Assembly: GCF_004766045.1 (NCBI RefSeq)
Contig: NZ_SPQQ01000010.1
Span: forward strand, 140,686 to 204,685
DNA length: 64,000 nt
Direction: 5' to 3'
DNA from: Desulfosporosinus fructosivorans
Lineage (GTDB): Bacteria > Bacillota > Desulfitobacteriia > Desulfitobacteriales > Desulfitobacteriaceae
Shown: positions 52,574 to 61,651 of the stretch, one piece after another
How the letters are laid out: every line of letters starts with the position of its first letter
How positions within the stretch are numbered: the stretch's first letter is position 1
The notes under the pieces: generated by a model
What the model was told of the DNA's origin: nothing
The model's input: only the letters and a program-made list of their open reading frames with translations
Database searches by the model: none
Program-made: the position numbers and the translations under genes

Positions 52574-53713
52574 CTAAAGGCGAATATATATCTTCCTATA
52601 ATGAAGAAAACCCATAATAACCATCCAAAATATCACGTAAGAAATCGAAAAATATAATGAATCTAACCCATGTGCCCAAGGACTTATGAGTCTTTCCGTG
52701 AACCAGATTTTAAAGGTCATCGTATTACCTGAAATAGAATCATGCACCGGAATTAGCCATAATGTTCTTCCTATGAGTTCTGTAGTAAAGTAGACGAAAA
52801 TTGCACTAGCCCCTATAACCTTGAATGGTACAAGGAGTCTACCGCTTTTCAGGATATCTGTTATCAGATAGAAAAAGGCTAAAGACAAGATCCCTAGACC
52901 TGCTGTAAGTAGGACAAAGGAGCTTGACCAGAGGTTTTTATTATAAGGGAAAAAGGGATTGAACAACTCCGCTGAGAATAGTAGCAAAACACCGCTACTT
53001 ACGAGGATAGTCATTTTAATGAGACGACTATTTGGACTTAGAAGTATCATACCTGCAATTACCCCTATGAGTCCCGTGCTTAATGCAGGAATTGTACTGA
53101 GAATACCTTCCGGGTCCCAATTTGGTGTATATAAATGCCCTTGAAGAAATTTCAAGTCAATGTACTGAACAAGATTGCCCTGGAGTTCCATCACTCCCCT
53201 TCCATATCCAGGTACATGAATATATTTCAGTAAAATATAATATAAAATGAGCAATAGAACCGACGTCAGAAGTTGGGCACCGATTTGAAATGCTTCTTTT
53301 TTAAAGATAGACCTGAGTAGCAGAAAAATAAGTGACGAGACTAAATAGACCACAGCAATTCTCTGGAGAACGCCTGGAATCCTAATGATCGTTAAATCGA
53401 AGAATGGAAATCCATTTAATACTATGCCTAGAAGAAATATTAAACTGCTGCGGCTAAAAATGTGGACTATAATGGTTGCTCGACTTGTGCCTTTTTCCAA
53501 TCTATTGTTAATTGAAATCGGCACGACTACGCCCATGATAAATATAAAAAAAGGGAAAACTAGATCGGCTATCGTACCACCATTCCAAGCAGCGTGTTTC
53601 AACTGGGGGGGAATAGTTGCGGGATTCCCCGGATTATTAACCATAAGCATAAGTGATATAGCTAGTCCTCTCAATATATCAATACATTCGAAGCGTAAAC
53701 TATTTTGTTTCAT
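52574..53713 (-). CDS. Acyltransferase-like membrane protein (DUF1624/heparan-alpha-glucosaminide N-acetyltransferase family)
   Basis: The 379-residue, polytopic membrane protein starts FECIDILRGLAISLMLMVNN, typical of DUF1624/HGSNAT-like and related membrane acyltransferases. Its loop AAWNGGTIADLVFPFFIFIMG follows, and about ten hydrophobic segments are visible. It presumably transfers an acyl group to a glycan or envelope component, but the substrate is unknown. It follows the MerR gene on the same strand by 81 bases and may be co-transcribed with it. Confidence 0.8.
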   Translation of the reverse strand: MKQNSLRFECIDILRGLAISLMLMVNNPGNPATIPPQLKHAAWNGGTIADLVFPFFIFIMGVVVPISINNRLEKGTSRATIIVHIFSRSSLIFLLGIVLNGFPFFDLTIIRIPGVLQRIAVVYLVSSLIFLLLRSIFKKEAFQIGAQLLTSVLLLILYYILLKYIHVPGYGRGVMELQGNLVQYIDLKFLQGHLYTPNWDPEGILSTIPALSTGLIGVIAGMILLSPNSRLIKMTILVSSGVLLLFSAELFNPFFPYNKNLWSSSFVLLTAGLGILSLAFFYLITDILKSGRLLVPFKVIGASAIFVYFTTELIGRTLWLIPVHDSISGNTMTFKIWFTERLISPWAHGLDSLYFSISYVIFWMVIMGFLHYRKIYIRL

Positions 53714-53794
53714 TTCTTCTACCTCAATTTATTCTTATGTTTCCTTGATTAATAATCGGTTCACAAGTTTGATTCATACAATAATTGTCTACTA

Positions 53795-54742
53795 TCATCT
53801 TATTTCTGCGACTTCTATTTTCCCCTTGTCATCAACTTTGAGGTTTAATGATTCAAAAAACTCATTTCTCGTGTTGGTGTATTCGGAGTAATCACTACTT
53901 AGTACTTTCAAGTTCTCGACAAACTTATCATAATAACCGAGATCTTTCATTTGCCCCTTCAAACTTTTCGTCATTATAGAAGTTATTTGCCACGCCGATT
54001 GCATATCAGGATCGCTATTCATCCTGTTCATAATCTCAAAGAATTGTTTTCTTTCAGCAAGAAGTTCCTCATCTGTAATCCCAATCCATTTATTAACATT
54101 TTCAGTTAAAAACTTCTCATACTTTTCCATGTCTTGGTTTGTCAGATTTTCATACATTTCTTTCATTTCCTTCGAATACTCAATGCTTTCAACTTCATCC
54201 AAAAATTTAACCAAATCGAGCCAGGCTTCCTCTTCTTCTTTTGTATTTATAGGAGCATTTAGAAAAGGACTAAAATTAATTACCAGCATTTTACCGAAAT
54301 TCCCAGGGAAAATGCGTTGTATCTGTCTTTTCATAAATCCTTCTTTTTCACGTTCATCCATTTCCAGCGACCTATTTAAAAATAATAACTGTCTAGTTAA
54401 TTCTGGAAGTCCATCATTAGAATTAGTAATGCTATTCAAACAAGACTTGAGAACGTTCTTGCTTTTCTCAAGTCTGTTTATTTCCTCGTCTAGACTTATT
54501 AAGTGTTGTTCTAACTTATCTTTTAACATTTTAGGTTTCAATATAATATCTCTAATCTCTTTAATGGATACATCTAATTGTCTCAAAAGGGAAATTTGTA
54601 CTAATTCATCAACATTACTTTGCGAATACTCCCGATAATTGTTTTGTGGATTAACATCGGGCTTTATTAATCCCTCTTCCTCATAATAGTTTATTGCTTT
54701 TTTGGTAAGTTTTGTAATCTCCACGACTACACTTATTTTCAT
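53795..54742 (-). CDS. MerR family transcriptional regulator
   Basis: This 315-residue activator-type regulator has the MerR winged helix at residues 1-70 (ITKLTKKAINYYEEEGLI and NNYREYSQSNVDELVQISLL), then the dimerising coiled coil, and an unusually long C-terminal domain of about 200 residues, presumably for ligand binding. A promoter with the 19-base MerR-type spacer lies directly upstream, so it probably autoregulates. The downstream acyltransferase is the likely co-regulated gene. Confidence 0.88.
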   Translation of the reverse strand: MKISVVVEITKLTKKAINYYEEEGLIKPDVNPQNNYREYSQSNVDELVQISLLRQLDVSIKEIRDIILKPKMLKDKLEQHLISLDEEINRLEKSKNVLKSCLNSITNSNDGLPELTRQLLFLNRSLEMDEREKEGFMKRQIQRIFPGNFGKMLVINFSPFLNAPINTKEEEEAWLDLVKFLDEVESIEYSKEMKEMYENLTNQDMEKYEKFLTENVNKWIGITDEELLAERKQFFEIMNRMNSDPDMQSAWQITSIMTKSLKGQMKDLGYYDKFVENLKVLSSDYSEYTNTRNEFFESLNLKVDDKGKIEVAEIR

Positions 54743-54763
54743 TAAATATCCCTCCTGTACTAA

Positions 54764-54794
54764 AATATACGCTAATACCTAAGGGAACAGTCAA
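54764..54794 (-). promoter_or_regulatory. MerR-type promoter with 19-base spacer
   Basis: TTGACT (54794-54789), a 19-base spacer GTTCCCTTAGGTATTAGCG and TATATT (54769-54764). Over-long spacers are the hallmark of promoters activated by MerR regulators. Confidence 0.75.
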
Positions 54795-55449
54795 GTGCAA
54801 ATATTTTTAACCATTCTTGCTAACTCAAAAGCACAAAAATTCATTATGTCTTTATTATTAACTGATTCGTTATATCTTACGAATGCGTGGCGTTTAGGCG
54901 CTTTAATTCCTAACTGATTTGTAAACAGCATTGTAATATATACTAGGGTGCTTATGGATAGAGTGACGTAGCACTATGCAATATACCATAGCTCAAATCT
55001 ATTAATATATGAGCTATACCCATCAAAACACCACTATTAACTCCGGATGACCCAATCATCTCACACCCATCCTGCGAAACAAGGGGAAACCTGTCTCACT
55101 AGCTTTAAAAAGGCCCTCTGTGTAAAAGGCCTTAAGTTTGCCTCCCTTCTTTCATCCCTTTTTTGGGAGATTAGTCCTTTGAAACAAATTCACCGTTATT
55201 GCTCAAGGTCTGTCAACTAACAGAAAGACCCCCATTGTTTCCAATGAGAGTCGCAAGTACGTTTGGACTATATTATAAAAACCATTGGTTTTTCTTGACA
55301 CCTAAATCCATTGACTTTAAAGACGTAGAATGATAAACTAATATTTGATGCATTATCAATAATATATTATATGTATCCACATTTATCATACCACAATAAT
55401 ACTCCTTCTGTCAATAGCCGGTATGAAATAATTTGAAGGGTGTGAACCA
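54795..55449. other. Gene-free interval upstream of the DUF6323 gene
   Basis: No supported ORF was found. It contains a hairpin with AAGGCC and GGCCTT arms (55110-55133) followed on the minus strand by TTTTT, probably the terminator of a lost gene, and a promoter at 55311-55339. The A/T-rich rest shows no recognised RNA. Confidence 0.5.
55311..55339 (+). promoter_or_regulatory. Probable promoter of the DUF6323-DUF6179 pair
   Basis: TTGACT (55311-55316), 17 bases, TAAACT (55334-55339), about 110 bases before the DUF6323 start. Confidence 0.5.
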
Positions 55450-55947
55450 ATGGATCATAATTTTATGCTACTACCTACTGTTATGATGAACAAACTGGCG
55501 ATTAAAGAAATTATCAATTGCAATGAAGTAACATCCCGTTATGGGTTAATTCTTTCTCAGGCAGGGGCACAGGAACTTGTTGAAACCCGCGCAGAAGCCC
55601 TAAGCAGCAATGGACGGATTGAATTTTCAGGCGGTATCATTAAGAAACTGATTATAAAGTTTTGTGACTCACCCTTCCTTTCTCAGTTCAACTATGCTAC
55701 CACATTAAATGATTTAATAGAGACGTTCTACTATTTCAAAAACGAGACACTTGATGAAATTAGTGATGATGAGTTGATTTCATTAATGAAGAAATATTTT
55801 GATCAGAACTGCCAAGGTTCTATTGAGCTGCTGCAAAATCGAGAATTAGAAACCTTGGCCCGTAGTATCCGGTATGGAATTAGTGATTACGCGGATCTAT
55901 GCGAAGATACTGATACATCGTTTGATGAGGAGATTTATGATGAATAA
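55450..55947 (+). CDS. DUF6323 family protein
   Basis: This 165-residue soluble protein matches a family that, to my recollection, is paired with DUF6179 in Firmicutes. Conserved-looking parts are NEVTSRYGLILSQAGAQELV, KLIIKFCDSPFLSQFNYA and an acidic C-terminus. No catalytic motif is visible. It has a GAAGGGTG ribosome-binding site and overlaps the start of the next gene by 11 bases, so the pair is translationally coupled. No function is known. Confidence 0.7.
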   Translation: MDHNFMLLPTVMMNKLAIKEIINCNEVTSRYGLILSQAGAQELVETRAEALSSNGRIEFSGGIIKKLIIKFCDSPFLSQFNYATTLNDLIETFYYFKNETLDEISDDELISLMKKYFDQNCQGSIELLQNRELETLARSIRYGISDYADLCEDTDTSFDEEIYDE

Positions 55948-57283
55948 TATTGAAAAATATCATTTGATTAAAAGGGAAAAGCTTAATGAAACATTTTACT
56001 TTCAGTCGCTTTTAGAGGAAGGTTATCACCTTAAGTTATTAACTGATTCTGAATTTGAGAGTATTCAGCTACAAAGCATACAGCTTTTAGCCAAGCAAAC
56101 AGAGCGTTACACCGGTGGAGAAAGCAGTTCCGTTAAGGTAGAAAAAGCGCAAGGTATTATGCAATCAATCTTTTATTGTATTGGAATCTATCTAAAGAGT
56201 TTTCCAGATACAGACATTAGCATAGCAACACTCAAACATAAACCATTATCAGACCTGTTCCGACAGGGCAAGCAATTAGTAAGACTCCAATTAGACAGTG
56301 CCAGACAATTGCTTTCAGCAATACAGAATGACAGCATTATCACAGACAACTGTGCTTATAACGATACTATACAAAATGGCCTACCGATTTTTTTCTCTGC
56401 CTATGATGTTGACTTTGCTGCCCATGATACCCCCGCGTCCATCGATTACCCCTTAAGTAATGATAGGATGGATTTGGTTGGGATAGAGTACATCTACTGT
56501 TATCTTCAAAAGCTGTCTTTAGAAAATCAGTTTTGTAGGCACTTCACCTCACCTGCCATTCATTGTTTGCTACGCGGGTATGATGACCATTATCAAGATC
56601 TCCTTATTAATATTTTCGAACTTGTGTTAACCAATCTAGTCGGTTCTGTCTTGGCACTCAGAAATGTGCTCCAGCTCAATATTGAACCCCAAGACAGACA
56701 GTATTTGCAACAAAAACTGGTGAATCTGTCTGATGATCAGCTGGATACCATGTTAGAGGATGCCTCAACCAAGCTCTGCAAAGAGCTTAATATTTCAGAT
56801 AGGTTATTAAAAGAACACGTTGTAGCGACCGCCATGAATTTATCCCCGAGATTAAAAAACGCTTTAGAAAATAACGGATTGGAATCCATCTTTATTAGTT
56901 TAAAAGCCCCCCCCAAACAGCCCACTTTTCAATTTGAAGATGGCGAAAAAATGGATGATGAATCATTCCGAACAGTTGCAAATGAAATTAGAGAATGTCG
57001 ATATGTCTCTGATAAACTAGCAATCATCCAACGAGAAATACACAGTATTGCCGATTTAGTTGATATTCTCGAAGGGTATTGTCTCTTTGACACTGAATTT
57101 ATTGAGATTTTTCAATCACTTGGAGATATGGAGCTGGCCCTACTTTTTAAAAGGTTACCCACCCATATGATCGATTACGACTTTCACATTACAGAAAATG
57201 AAAAGGAATGGCATAATTGGCTAAACCGTTTTGTAAACGAACTTGATTTAACCAGAAGGGAAGGTATCAGACATCGGACTTGA
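55937..57283 (+). CDS. DUF6179 family protein
   Basis: The 448-residue protein matches the DUF6179 family, always seen with DUF6323 in my recollection. It is helix-rich, soluble in appearance and has no recognisable enzyme motif; the block KAQGIMQSIFYCIGIYLKSF and FEDGEKMDDESFRTVANEI stand out. The ATG at 55937 (next to a second ATG at 55940) is favoured by the GAGGAG site within the end of DUF6323. The end of the gene carries the operator of the next gene. No role is assigned. Confidence 0.7.
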   Translation: MMNNIEKYHLIKREKLNETFYFQSLLEEGYHLKLLTDSEFESIQLQSIQLLAKQTERYTGGESSSVKVEKAQGIMQSIFYCIGIYLKSFPDTDISIATLKHKPLSDLFRQGKQLVRLQLDSARQLLSAIQNDSIITDNCAYNDTIQNGLPIFFSAYDVDFAAHDTPASIDYPLSNDRMDLVGIEYIYCYLQKLSLENQFCRHFTSPAIHCLLRGYDDHYQDLLINIFELVLTNLVGSVLALRNVLQLNIEPQDRQYLQQKLVNLSDDQLDTMLEDASTKLCKELNISDRLLKEHVVATAMNLSPRLKNALENNGLESIFISLKAPPKQPTFQFEDGEKMDDESFRTVANEIRECRYVSDKLAIIQREIHSIADLVDILEGYCLFDTEFIEIFQSLGDMELALLFKRLPTHMIDYDFHITENEKEWHNWLNRFVNELDLTRREGIRHRT

Positions 57284-57309
57284 GGAAATGATGTCTGACA
57301 CGGTATAAT
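57266..57309 (+). promoter_or_regulatory. Operator and promoter of the GntR gene
   Basis: ATCAGACATCG (57266-57276) and the inverted TGATGTCTGACA (57289-57300) flank the -35 (TTGAGG, 57280-57285), and a TATAAT lies at 57304-57309 after 18 bases. The 11-base word recurs at 58096 before ilvD, pointing to one regulator. Confidence 0.7.
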
Positions 57310-57341
57310 GAGCTTATACTATTTATGGGGAGGACCGCTCT

Positions 57342-58028
57342 GTGGCAAGAGGACGAAGAAGTCTAGCTGAAAATGTAGCAGACAATATTCTCGCAATGAT
57401 TACTATTGATAAAAAGTTCGCACTAGGAGATAAGCTGCCCAATGAAAACGAGCTTTCTGCTGAATTACAAGTTAGCCGCACTACATTGCGAGAAGCCATT
57501 CGTATTTTAACCGCTCACAATGTTCTAGAAATTCAACGCGGTAAAGGAACTTATGTGAAGAATAACCAGGAATTAAACGAGGAGTTTGGCTTAGAAGAGC
57601 TTTCAACCTCCCAAATGGACGTGAAGGATTTATATGAAATGCGACTGATCTTTGAGCCGCAATCAGCCTATTATGCTGCGAAGCGAGCTACAGATAAGGA
57701 ACTTGAACGTATTTTATACTATGGAAGGTTAGAAGAAGAGCTGATTTTAAGAAAAGAGGATCGAACTGAAGTTGAACAAGCCTTTCATAAATCAATCGCC
57801 AAGGCAACCCATAACGAGTTTATGAATCAGCTGATGCCGATCCTTTATCAGGCCATCGACAAAGGAGTGCTTTTATCGGATACTAATGAAGAAATGCTCC
57901 AGAATACCTTGAATGACCATCGGATGATCATGGAGTTTTTAGCAACACGAGATGCTGAAGGGGCAAGAACCGCTATGAAGCTGCATATCATTCACGCAAT
58001 AAGAGGCTTTGGAATTACAGAAGAATAA
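57342..58028 (+). CDS. GntR/FadR family transcriptional regulator
   Basis: The 228-residue FadR-subfamily regulator has the winged-helix GntR domain with LPNENELSAELQVSRTTLRE and VLEIQRGKGTYVKN (residues 27-70) followed by an all-helical FCD ligand-binding domain with DLYEMRLIFEPQSAYYA and histidines in HRMIMEFLATRDA and MKLHIIHAIRG, which often coordinate metal. The GTG start follows GGGGAGG. Shared operators in front of itself and ilvD suggest that it represses both. Confidence 0.9.
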   Translation: MARGRRSLAENVADNILAMITIDKKFALGDKLPNENELSAELQVSRTTLREAIRILTAHNVLEIQRGKGTYVKNNQELNEEFGLEELSTSQMDVKDLYEMRLIFEPQSAYYAAKRATDKELERILYYGRLEEELILRKEDRTEVEQAFHKSIAKATHNEFMNQLMPILYQAIDKGVLLSDTNEEMLQNTLNDHRMIMEFLATRDAEGARTAMKLHIIHAIRGFGITEE

Positions 58029-58090
58029 AACTTACTAGGCTGTTTTCAGAAATGAAAACAGCTTTTTAATATTAAAGTTTAATTAATATA

Positions 58091-58119
58091 TGTACATCAG
58101 ACATCGTACAACGTATAAT
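58091..58119 (+). promoter_or_regulatory. Operator and promoter of ilvD
   Basis: TGTACATCAGACATCGTACA (58091-58110) is an imperfect palindrome that includes the 11-base ATCAGACATCG seen before gntR. It covers the -35 and spacer; TATAAT lies at 58114-58119, 17 bases after TGTACA. Confidence 0.7.
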
Positions 58120-58155
58120 GTGATTATACAAATATTTATAAAGAGGTGTTCTTAA

Positions 58156-59814
58156 ATGAATAGTGATGCGGTAACCAAAAGTGCGCCCCAGCGAGCCTTG
58201 TTTCATGCACTAGGATTGACCAATGAGGAAATGGAAAGGCCTTTAATCGGAATTGTCAGCTCCCAAAACGATATCGTCCCGGGACATATGAATCTGGATA
58301 AAATAGTAGATGCAGTAAAGCTGGGTGTCGCCATGGCTGGAGGCACTCCGCTGGTCTTCCCCGCAATTGCTGTCTGCGACGGCCTAGCAATGGGGCATCA
58401 GGGAATGAAATACTCACTTGTCACCAGAGAATTAATTGCCGATTCAACCGAAGCCATGACACTAGCTCATGCCTTAGATGCTCTGGTCATGGTTCCCAAC
58501 TGTGATAAAAACGTTCCCGGATTATTAATGGCCGCAGCACGCTTGAATATTCCAGCCATATTTGTCAGCGGCGGACCGATGCTTGCCGGTAAAATGGATG
58601 GGCATAAAATCAGCTTTTCCAGTGTTTCAGAGGCATCCGGAGCGTTCCAAGCTGGAAAAATTACAAAGGAGAAACTGCAGGAATTTGAAAACAAAGCCTG
58701 TCCAACCTGCGGTTCTTGTTCTGGTATGTATACAGCCAACAGCATGAACTGCCTGACCGAGGTGTTGGGAATGGGCTTACAAGGCAATGGTACGATCCCC
58801 GCGGTGTATTCAGAACGTATTCAGCTTGCAAAGCACGCAGGTATGCAGATTATGAAGCTGCTGAAGAGTAATATCCGGCCGAGGGATATTCTAACGGAGG
58901 ATGCCTTTAAAAACGCTTTGACTCTTGATATGGCTTTGGGTTGCAGTACCAACAGCATGCTACATCTTCCTGCGATTGCTCATGAATGTGGTATTGAATT
59001 CAATCTTGATATTATTAATGAAATCAGTGACAAAACACCGAATCTCTGCCATCTCGCGCCAGCTGGGCCTAACTTTATAGAAGAGCTCGATGAAGCTGGC
59101 GGTATCTATGCGGTGATGAATGAAGTCCATAAATTAGGCCTGCTTAATACCGATTTAATGACCTGCACGGGCAAAACTGTTGGAGAAAACATTGCCGGCT
59201 GCCTTAATAAAAATACGGAGGTCATCAGGCCTATAGAAAACCCTTACAGCAAAACAGGCGGGATTGCAGTCTTAACAGGGAATCTGGCTCCCGATTCCTG
59301 TGTTGTCAAGCGTTCCGCCATTGCACCGAAAATGTTGAAACATGAAGGCCCTGCTAAAGTATTTGACTGCGAAGAAGATGCCATGCAGGCCATTAATTCG
59401 GGCAAAATCATAGCAGGAGACGTTGTTGTAATCCGCTACGAAGGTCCAAAAGGCGGGCCGGGAATGAGGGAAATGTTAAATCCTACTTCTGCCATTATGG
59501 GACGTGGACTTGGAGAAAGTGTCGCACTGATTACCGACGGGCGATTCAGTGGCGCCACCAGAGGAGCAGCAATCGGCCATGTTTCTCCTGAAGCAGCGGT
59601 CGGAGGCAATATCGCTTTGGTGGAGGATGGAGACATCATCCAAATTGACATTATGGCCAATGAAATCAACTTCGTCATAAGTGATACCGAACTGGAAAAA
59701 CGCAGAGCCAACTGGAAGCCAAGAAAGCCGAACATTACAACCGGATACCTTGCCAGATATGCTGCCTTGGTCACGTCGGGAAACAGAGGCGCTATTTTAG
59801 AAATTCAACAATAG
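58156..59814 (+). CDS. ilvD: Dihydroxy-acid dehydratase (IlvD/EDD family)
   Basis: IlvD dehydrates 2,3-dihydroxy-acids in branched-chain amino acid synthesis. The 552-residue protein has NCDKNVPGLLMAAARLNIPA (about residue 114), ACPTCGSCSGMYTANSMNCL (about residue 181) with cluster cysteines, and GRFSGATRGAAIGHVSPEAA. A Fe-S cluster and magnesium are expected. Length and motifs fit IlvD, but sugar-acid dehydratases of the same superfamily (e.g. gluconate or xylonate type) are often next to FadR regulators, as here, so this is a real alternative. No other branched-chain gene is near. Confidence 0.82.
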   Translation: MNSDAVTKSAPQRALFHALGLTNEEMERPLIGIVSSQNDIVPGHMNLDKIVDAVKLGVAMAGGTPLVFPAIAVCDGLAMGHQGMKYSLVTRELIADSTEAMTLAHALDALVMVPNCDKNVPGLLMAAARLNIPAIFVSGGPMLAGKMDGHKISFSSVSEASGAFQAGKITKEKLQEFENKACPTCGSCSGMYTANSMNCLTEVLGMGLQGNGTIPAVYSERIQLAKHAGMQIMKLLKSNIRPRDILTEDAFKNALTLDMALGCSTNSMLHLPAIAHECGIEFNLDIINEISDKTPNLCHLAPAGPNFIEELDEAGGIYAVMNEVHKLGLLNTDLMTCTGKTVGENIAGCLNKNTEVIRPIENPYSKTGGIAVLTGNLAPDSCVVKRSAIAPKMLKHEGPAKVFDCEEDAMQAINSGKIIAGDVVVIRYEGPKGGPGMREMLNPTSAIMGRGLGESVALITDGRFSGATRGAAIGHVSPEAAVGGNIALVEDGDIIQIDIMANEINFVISDTELEKRRANWKPRKPNITTGYLARYAALVTSGNRGAILEIQQ

Positions 59815-59917
59815 CACAGAATTAAAGGCAACCAACAAACTGGTTTAAACAGTTCGTCTTCGGCCAAGAACTCTTTCATCCCTTTAATGAACGGATTCCT
59901 TCTATAGGATAGTTTGC

Positions 59918-59959
59918 AAAAACACTGAAATCAGGCTAGATCTGATTTCAGTGTTTTTT
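59918..59959 (+). terminator. Terminator of ilvD
   Basis: AAAACACTGAAATCAG and CTGATTTCAGTGTTTT form a perfect stem followed by TTTT. Confidence 0.88.
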
Positions 59960-59964
59960 AGTGC

Positions 59965-60105
59965 GTGCTTACTCTATTAAGCAAACTTTCAGCTGAGCAT
60001 CAGCTTCATTTCAGACTTGCATTGCATAATGATATTGTCATACAAAACCACATTGAGAAACTGAAGATTGAAGGGGAAATATTAGTAAAGATACATAGTG
60101 CTTGA
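59965..60105 (+). pseudogene. Possible gene remnant, 46 codons
   Basis: After a stop, one frame runs for 46 codons and ends HIEKLKIEGEILVKIHSA, looking like the C-terminus of a longer protein. There is no ribosome-binding site before its GTG. The family is not recognised. Confidence 0.2.
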
Positions 60106-60161
60106 TAACAAAATTTTAATTAGAACAATTAATGATTAGCGGAAGGAAGGATCTAGAACAT

Positions 60162-60986
60162 ATGAACAACAAAATACTCAAAATAATGTTAGATATTGTC
60201 ATGACGATCCTGTTTGTTACCTTGATTTTTGCTCATGAAACTGGACTGGTGTTCCATGAAATTGCAGGGTTATCCATCTTCGCCCTCTTTGCGAGCCATG
60301 TTCTATTGAACTGGTCATGGGTTAAAAACGTCACTAAGAACCTATTCAGTGGAAAATTAAAGACATCGTCCAAGCTGAGATATGCTTTAAATGTGACGAT
60401 GTTCCTGACCATAGCCACGATAACCATTACGGGTATACTCGTTTCACAAGTAGTTTTTCCATCACTGGGATCCTCACTGGGCAGTAAACTATTGGTGTTG
60501 GTCCATAAATGGACGTCCTATCTCGGTTTAGGACTCTTCGGACTTCACATTATCTTACACGGGCACTATCTTGTGGAATCGGTTCGTAAAATATTAGCGA
60601 ATCTCAGAGAGAGCAATGTCAAGAAAACATTCGTCCGTCTCGGGGCAATTGCTGTGATTGTCTTCATCTTATATTCCAGAGTTATTTCTATTGCGACGAA
60701 CAATGTGAACATCCAGACCACCCAATATGCCACACAGATAGCAAGTTCATCGCAAACGACCACAACTTTTACAGGAAGAGAAAATAGTACAGATATTCAG
60801 GTCTATGCGGAAACTACCACTAATGTTGGAGACACAATGAGTCTTACAGACTATCTTGGAGATATGCATTGTACAGCCTGTCATAAAAACTGTTCTTTAT
60901 TAAGTCCTCAATGTGGTAAAGCTGACCGACAGATTAAGGCTGCTAAAATTACATATCAAGAACTATATAGCAACACATCATCATAA
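60162..60986 (+). CDS. DUF4405-type membrane cytochrome b with C-terminal CXXCH motif
   Basis: The 274-residue protein has about five membrane segments (near 5-25, 35-52, 75-97, 110-133, 157-173) and histidines at 32, 46, 115, 129, 133 and 135 positioned like heme-b ligands of DUF4405 ferric-reductase-like proteins. After a long serine/threonine-rich linker, the C-terminus carries HCTACHKNC (CTACH at 237-241, plus C244 and C251), which reads as a c-type heme motif or a small Fe-S site. The topology would put it outside the cell. The ATG at 60162 is favoured by GGAAGGAAGG. Confidence 0.72.
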   Translation: MNNKILKIMLDIVMTILFVTLIFAHETGLVFHEIAGLSIFALFASHVLLNWSWVKNVTKNLFSGKLKTSSKLRYALNVTMFLTIATITITGILVSQVVFPSLGSSLGSKLLVLVHKWTSYLGLGLFGLHIILHGHYLVESVRKILANLRESNVKKTFVRLGAIAVIVFILYSRVISIATNNVNIQTTQYATQIASSSQTTTTFTGRENSTDIQVYAETTTNVGDTMSLTDYLGDMHCTACHKNCSLLSPQCGKADRQIKAAKITYQELYSNTSS

Positions 60987-61069
60987 TAATCTTGTCTTCG
61001 GTGACAACCACAACAAGAAGACAGCGATCTTCATTTTATTAAAGTGGGGTGAAAAAGTACGAGAAATTT

Positions 61070-61130
61070 GAGGCATGAATATCATCCTTTCCAAATTAAT
61101 TGGGTAAGCAAAAGAATGATATCATGCCTC
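61070..61130. terminator. Long hairpin downstream of the DUF4405 gene
   Basis: GAGGCATGAATATCATCCTT pairs with the complement of AAAGAATGATATCATGCCTC with one bulge and one mismatch. It is followed by an A/T-rich stretch and may be the terminator of the membrane cytochrome gene. Confidence 0.55.
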
Positions 61131-61494
61131 ATTTATTATTTAGGCCTAAAATAGCCACCGCGCAACGGTTTAGTACAATGGGAGTTTAGCGAAGCAAGTA
61201 ACGTTCTATACTACTTGAATCTGCGACAGGAAAATGAACTAGTTTAATTGTCGCAGGGTTAAGAAATTAATTCTTAACCAATGGTTTATAGAATAAAACT
61301 GGTAAATGAACCCCAAAAAGTAGTAAACTAAAATAATAATAGCCACTCAAGCCTGAATTTAACCGAGAGAATCTGTTACAACGGATATGGAATCATTCAT
61401 AATAAACTACCATTTTCGGTACTTATGCAAACACATTTCTTGTTTTAAAAGAAATTATGGCAAATTCACTTTCGCTAAAGACCTAATTATCGAA

Positions 61495-61525
61495 GTTAAG
61501 AGGACGCCGGTGGCGTCCTCTTAAC
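61495..61525 (-). terminator. Hairpin downstream of the Csp gene
   Basis: GTTAAGAGGACGCC and GGCGTCCTCTTAAC form a perfect 14-base stem with a 3-base loop. The T run is short, so termination is likely but not certain. Confidence 0.6.
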
Positions 61526-61651
61526 TTTATGACTACAGCAATATTTTTCAAAAGAAACCATGGTTTATAGATTTTGTGAAGTTCAGTTATCAAGAAGAAC
61601 ACTGAACGAAATACGAATAATGTGATGTAGCAATTAAGGTTAATTAATCGC

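Larger units (their letters stand above)
60987..61651. other. Gene-free interval with hairpins
   Basis: No supported ORF is present. It contains a long hairpin at 61070-61130, the palindrome GGTTAAGAAATTAATTCTTAACC (61257-61279 region), a TGCGACA/TGTCGCA pair near 61211-61256, and the hairpin 61495-61525. It may be decayed mobile-element DNA. Confidence 0.5.

Noticed and set aside
54795..55310. Coding remnants reading GNNGGLSVS and similar
   Set aside because: The frames are broken, short and not tied to any family with confidence.
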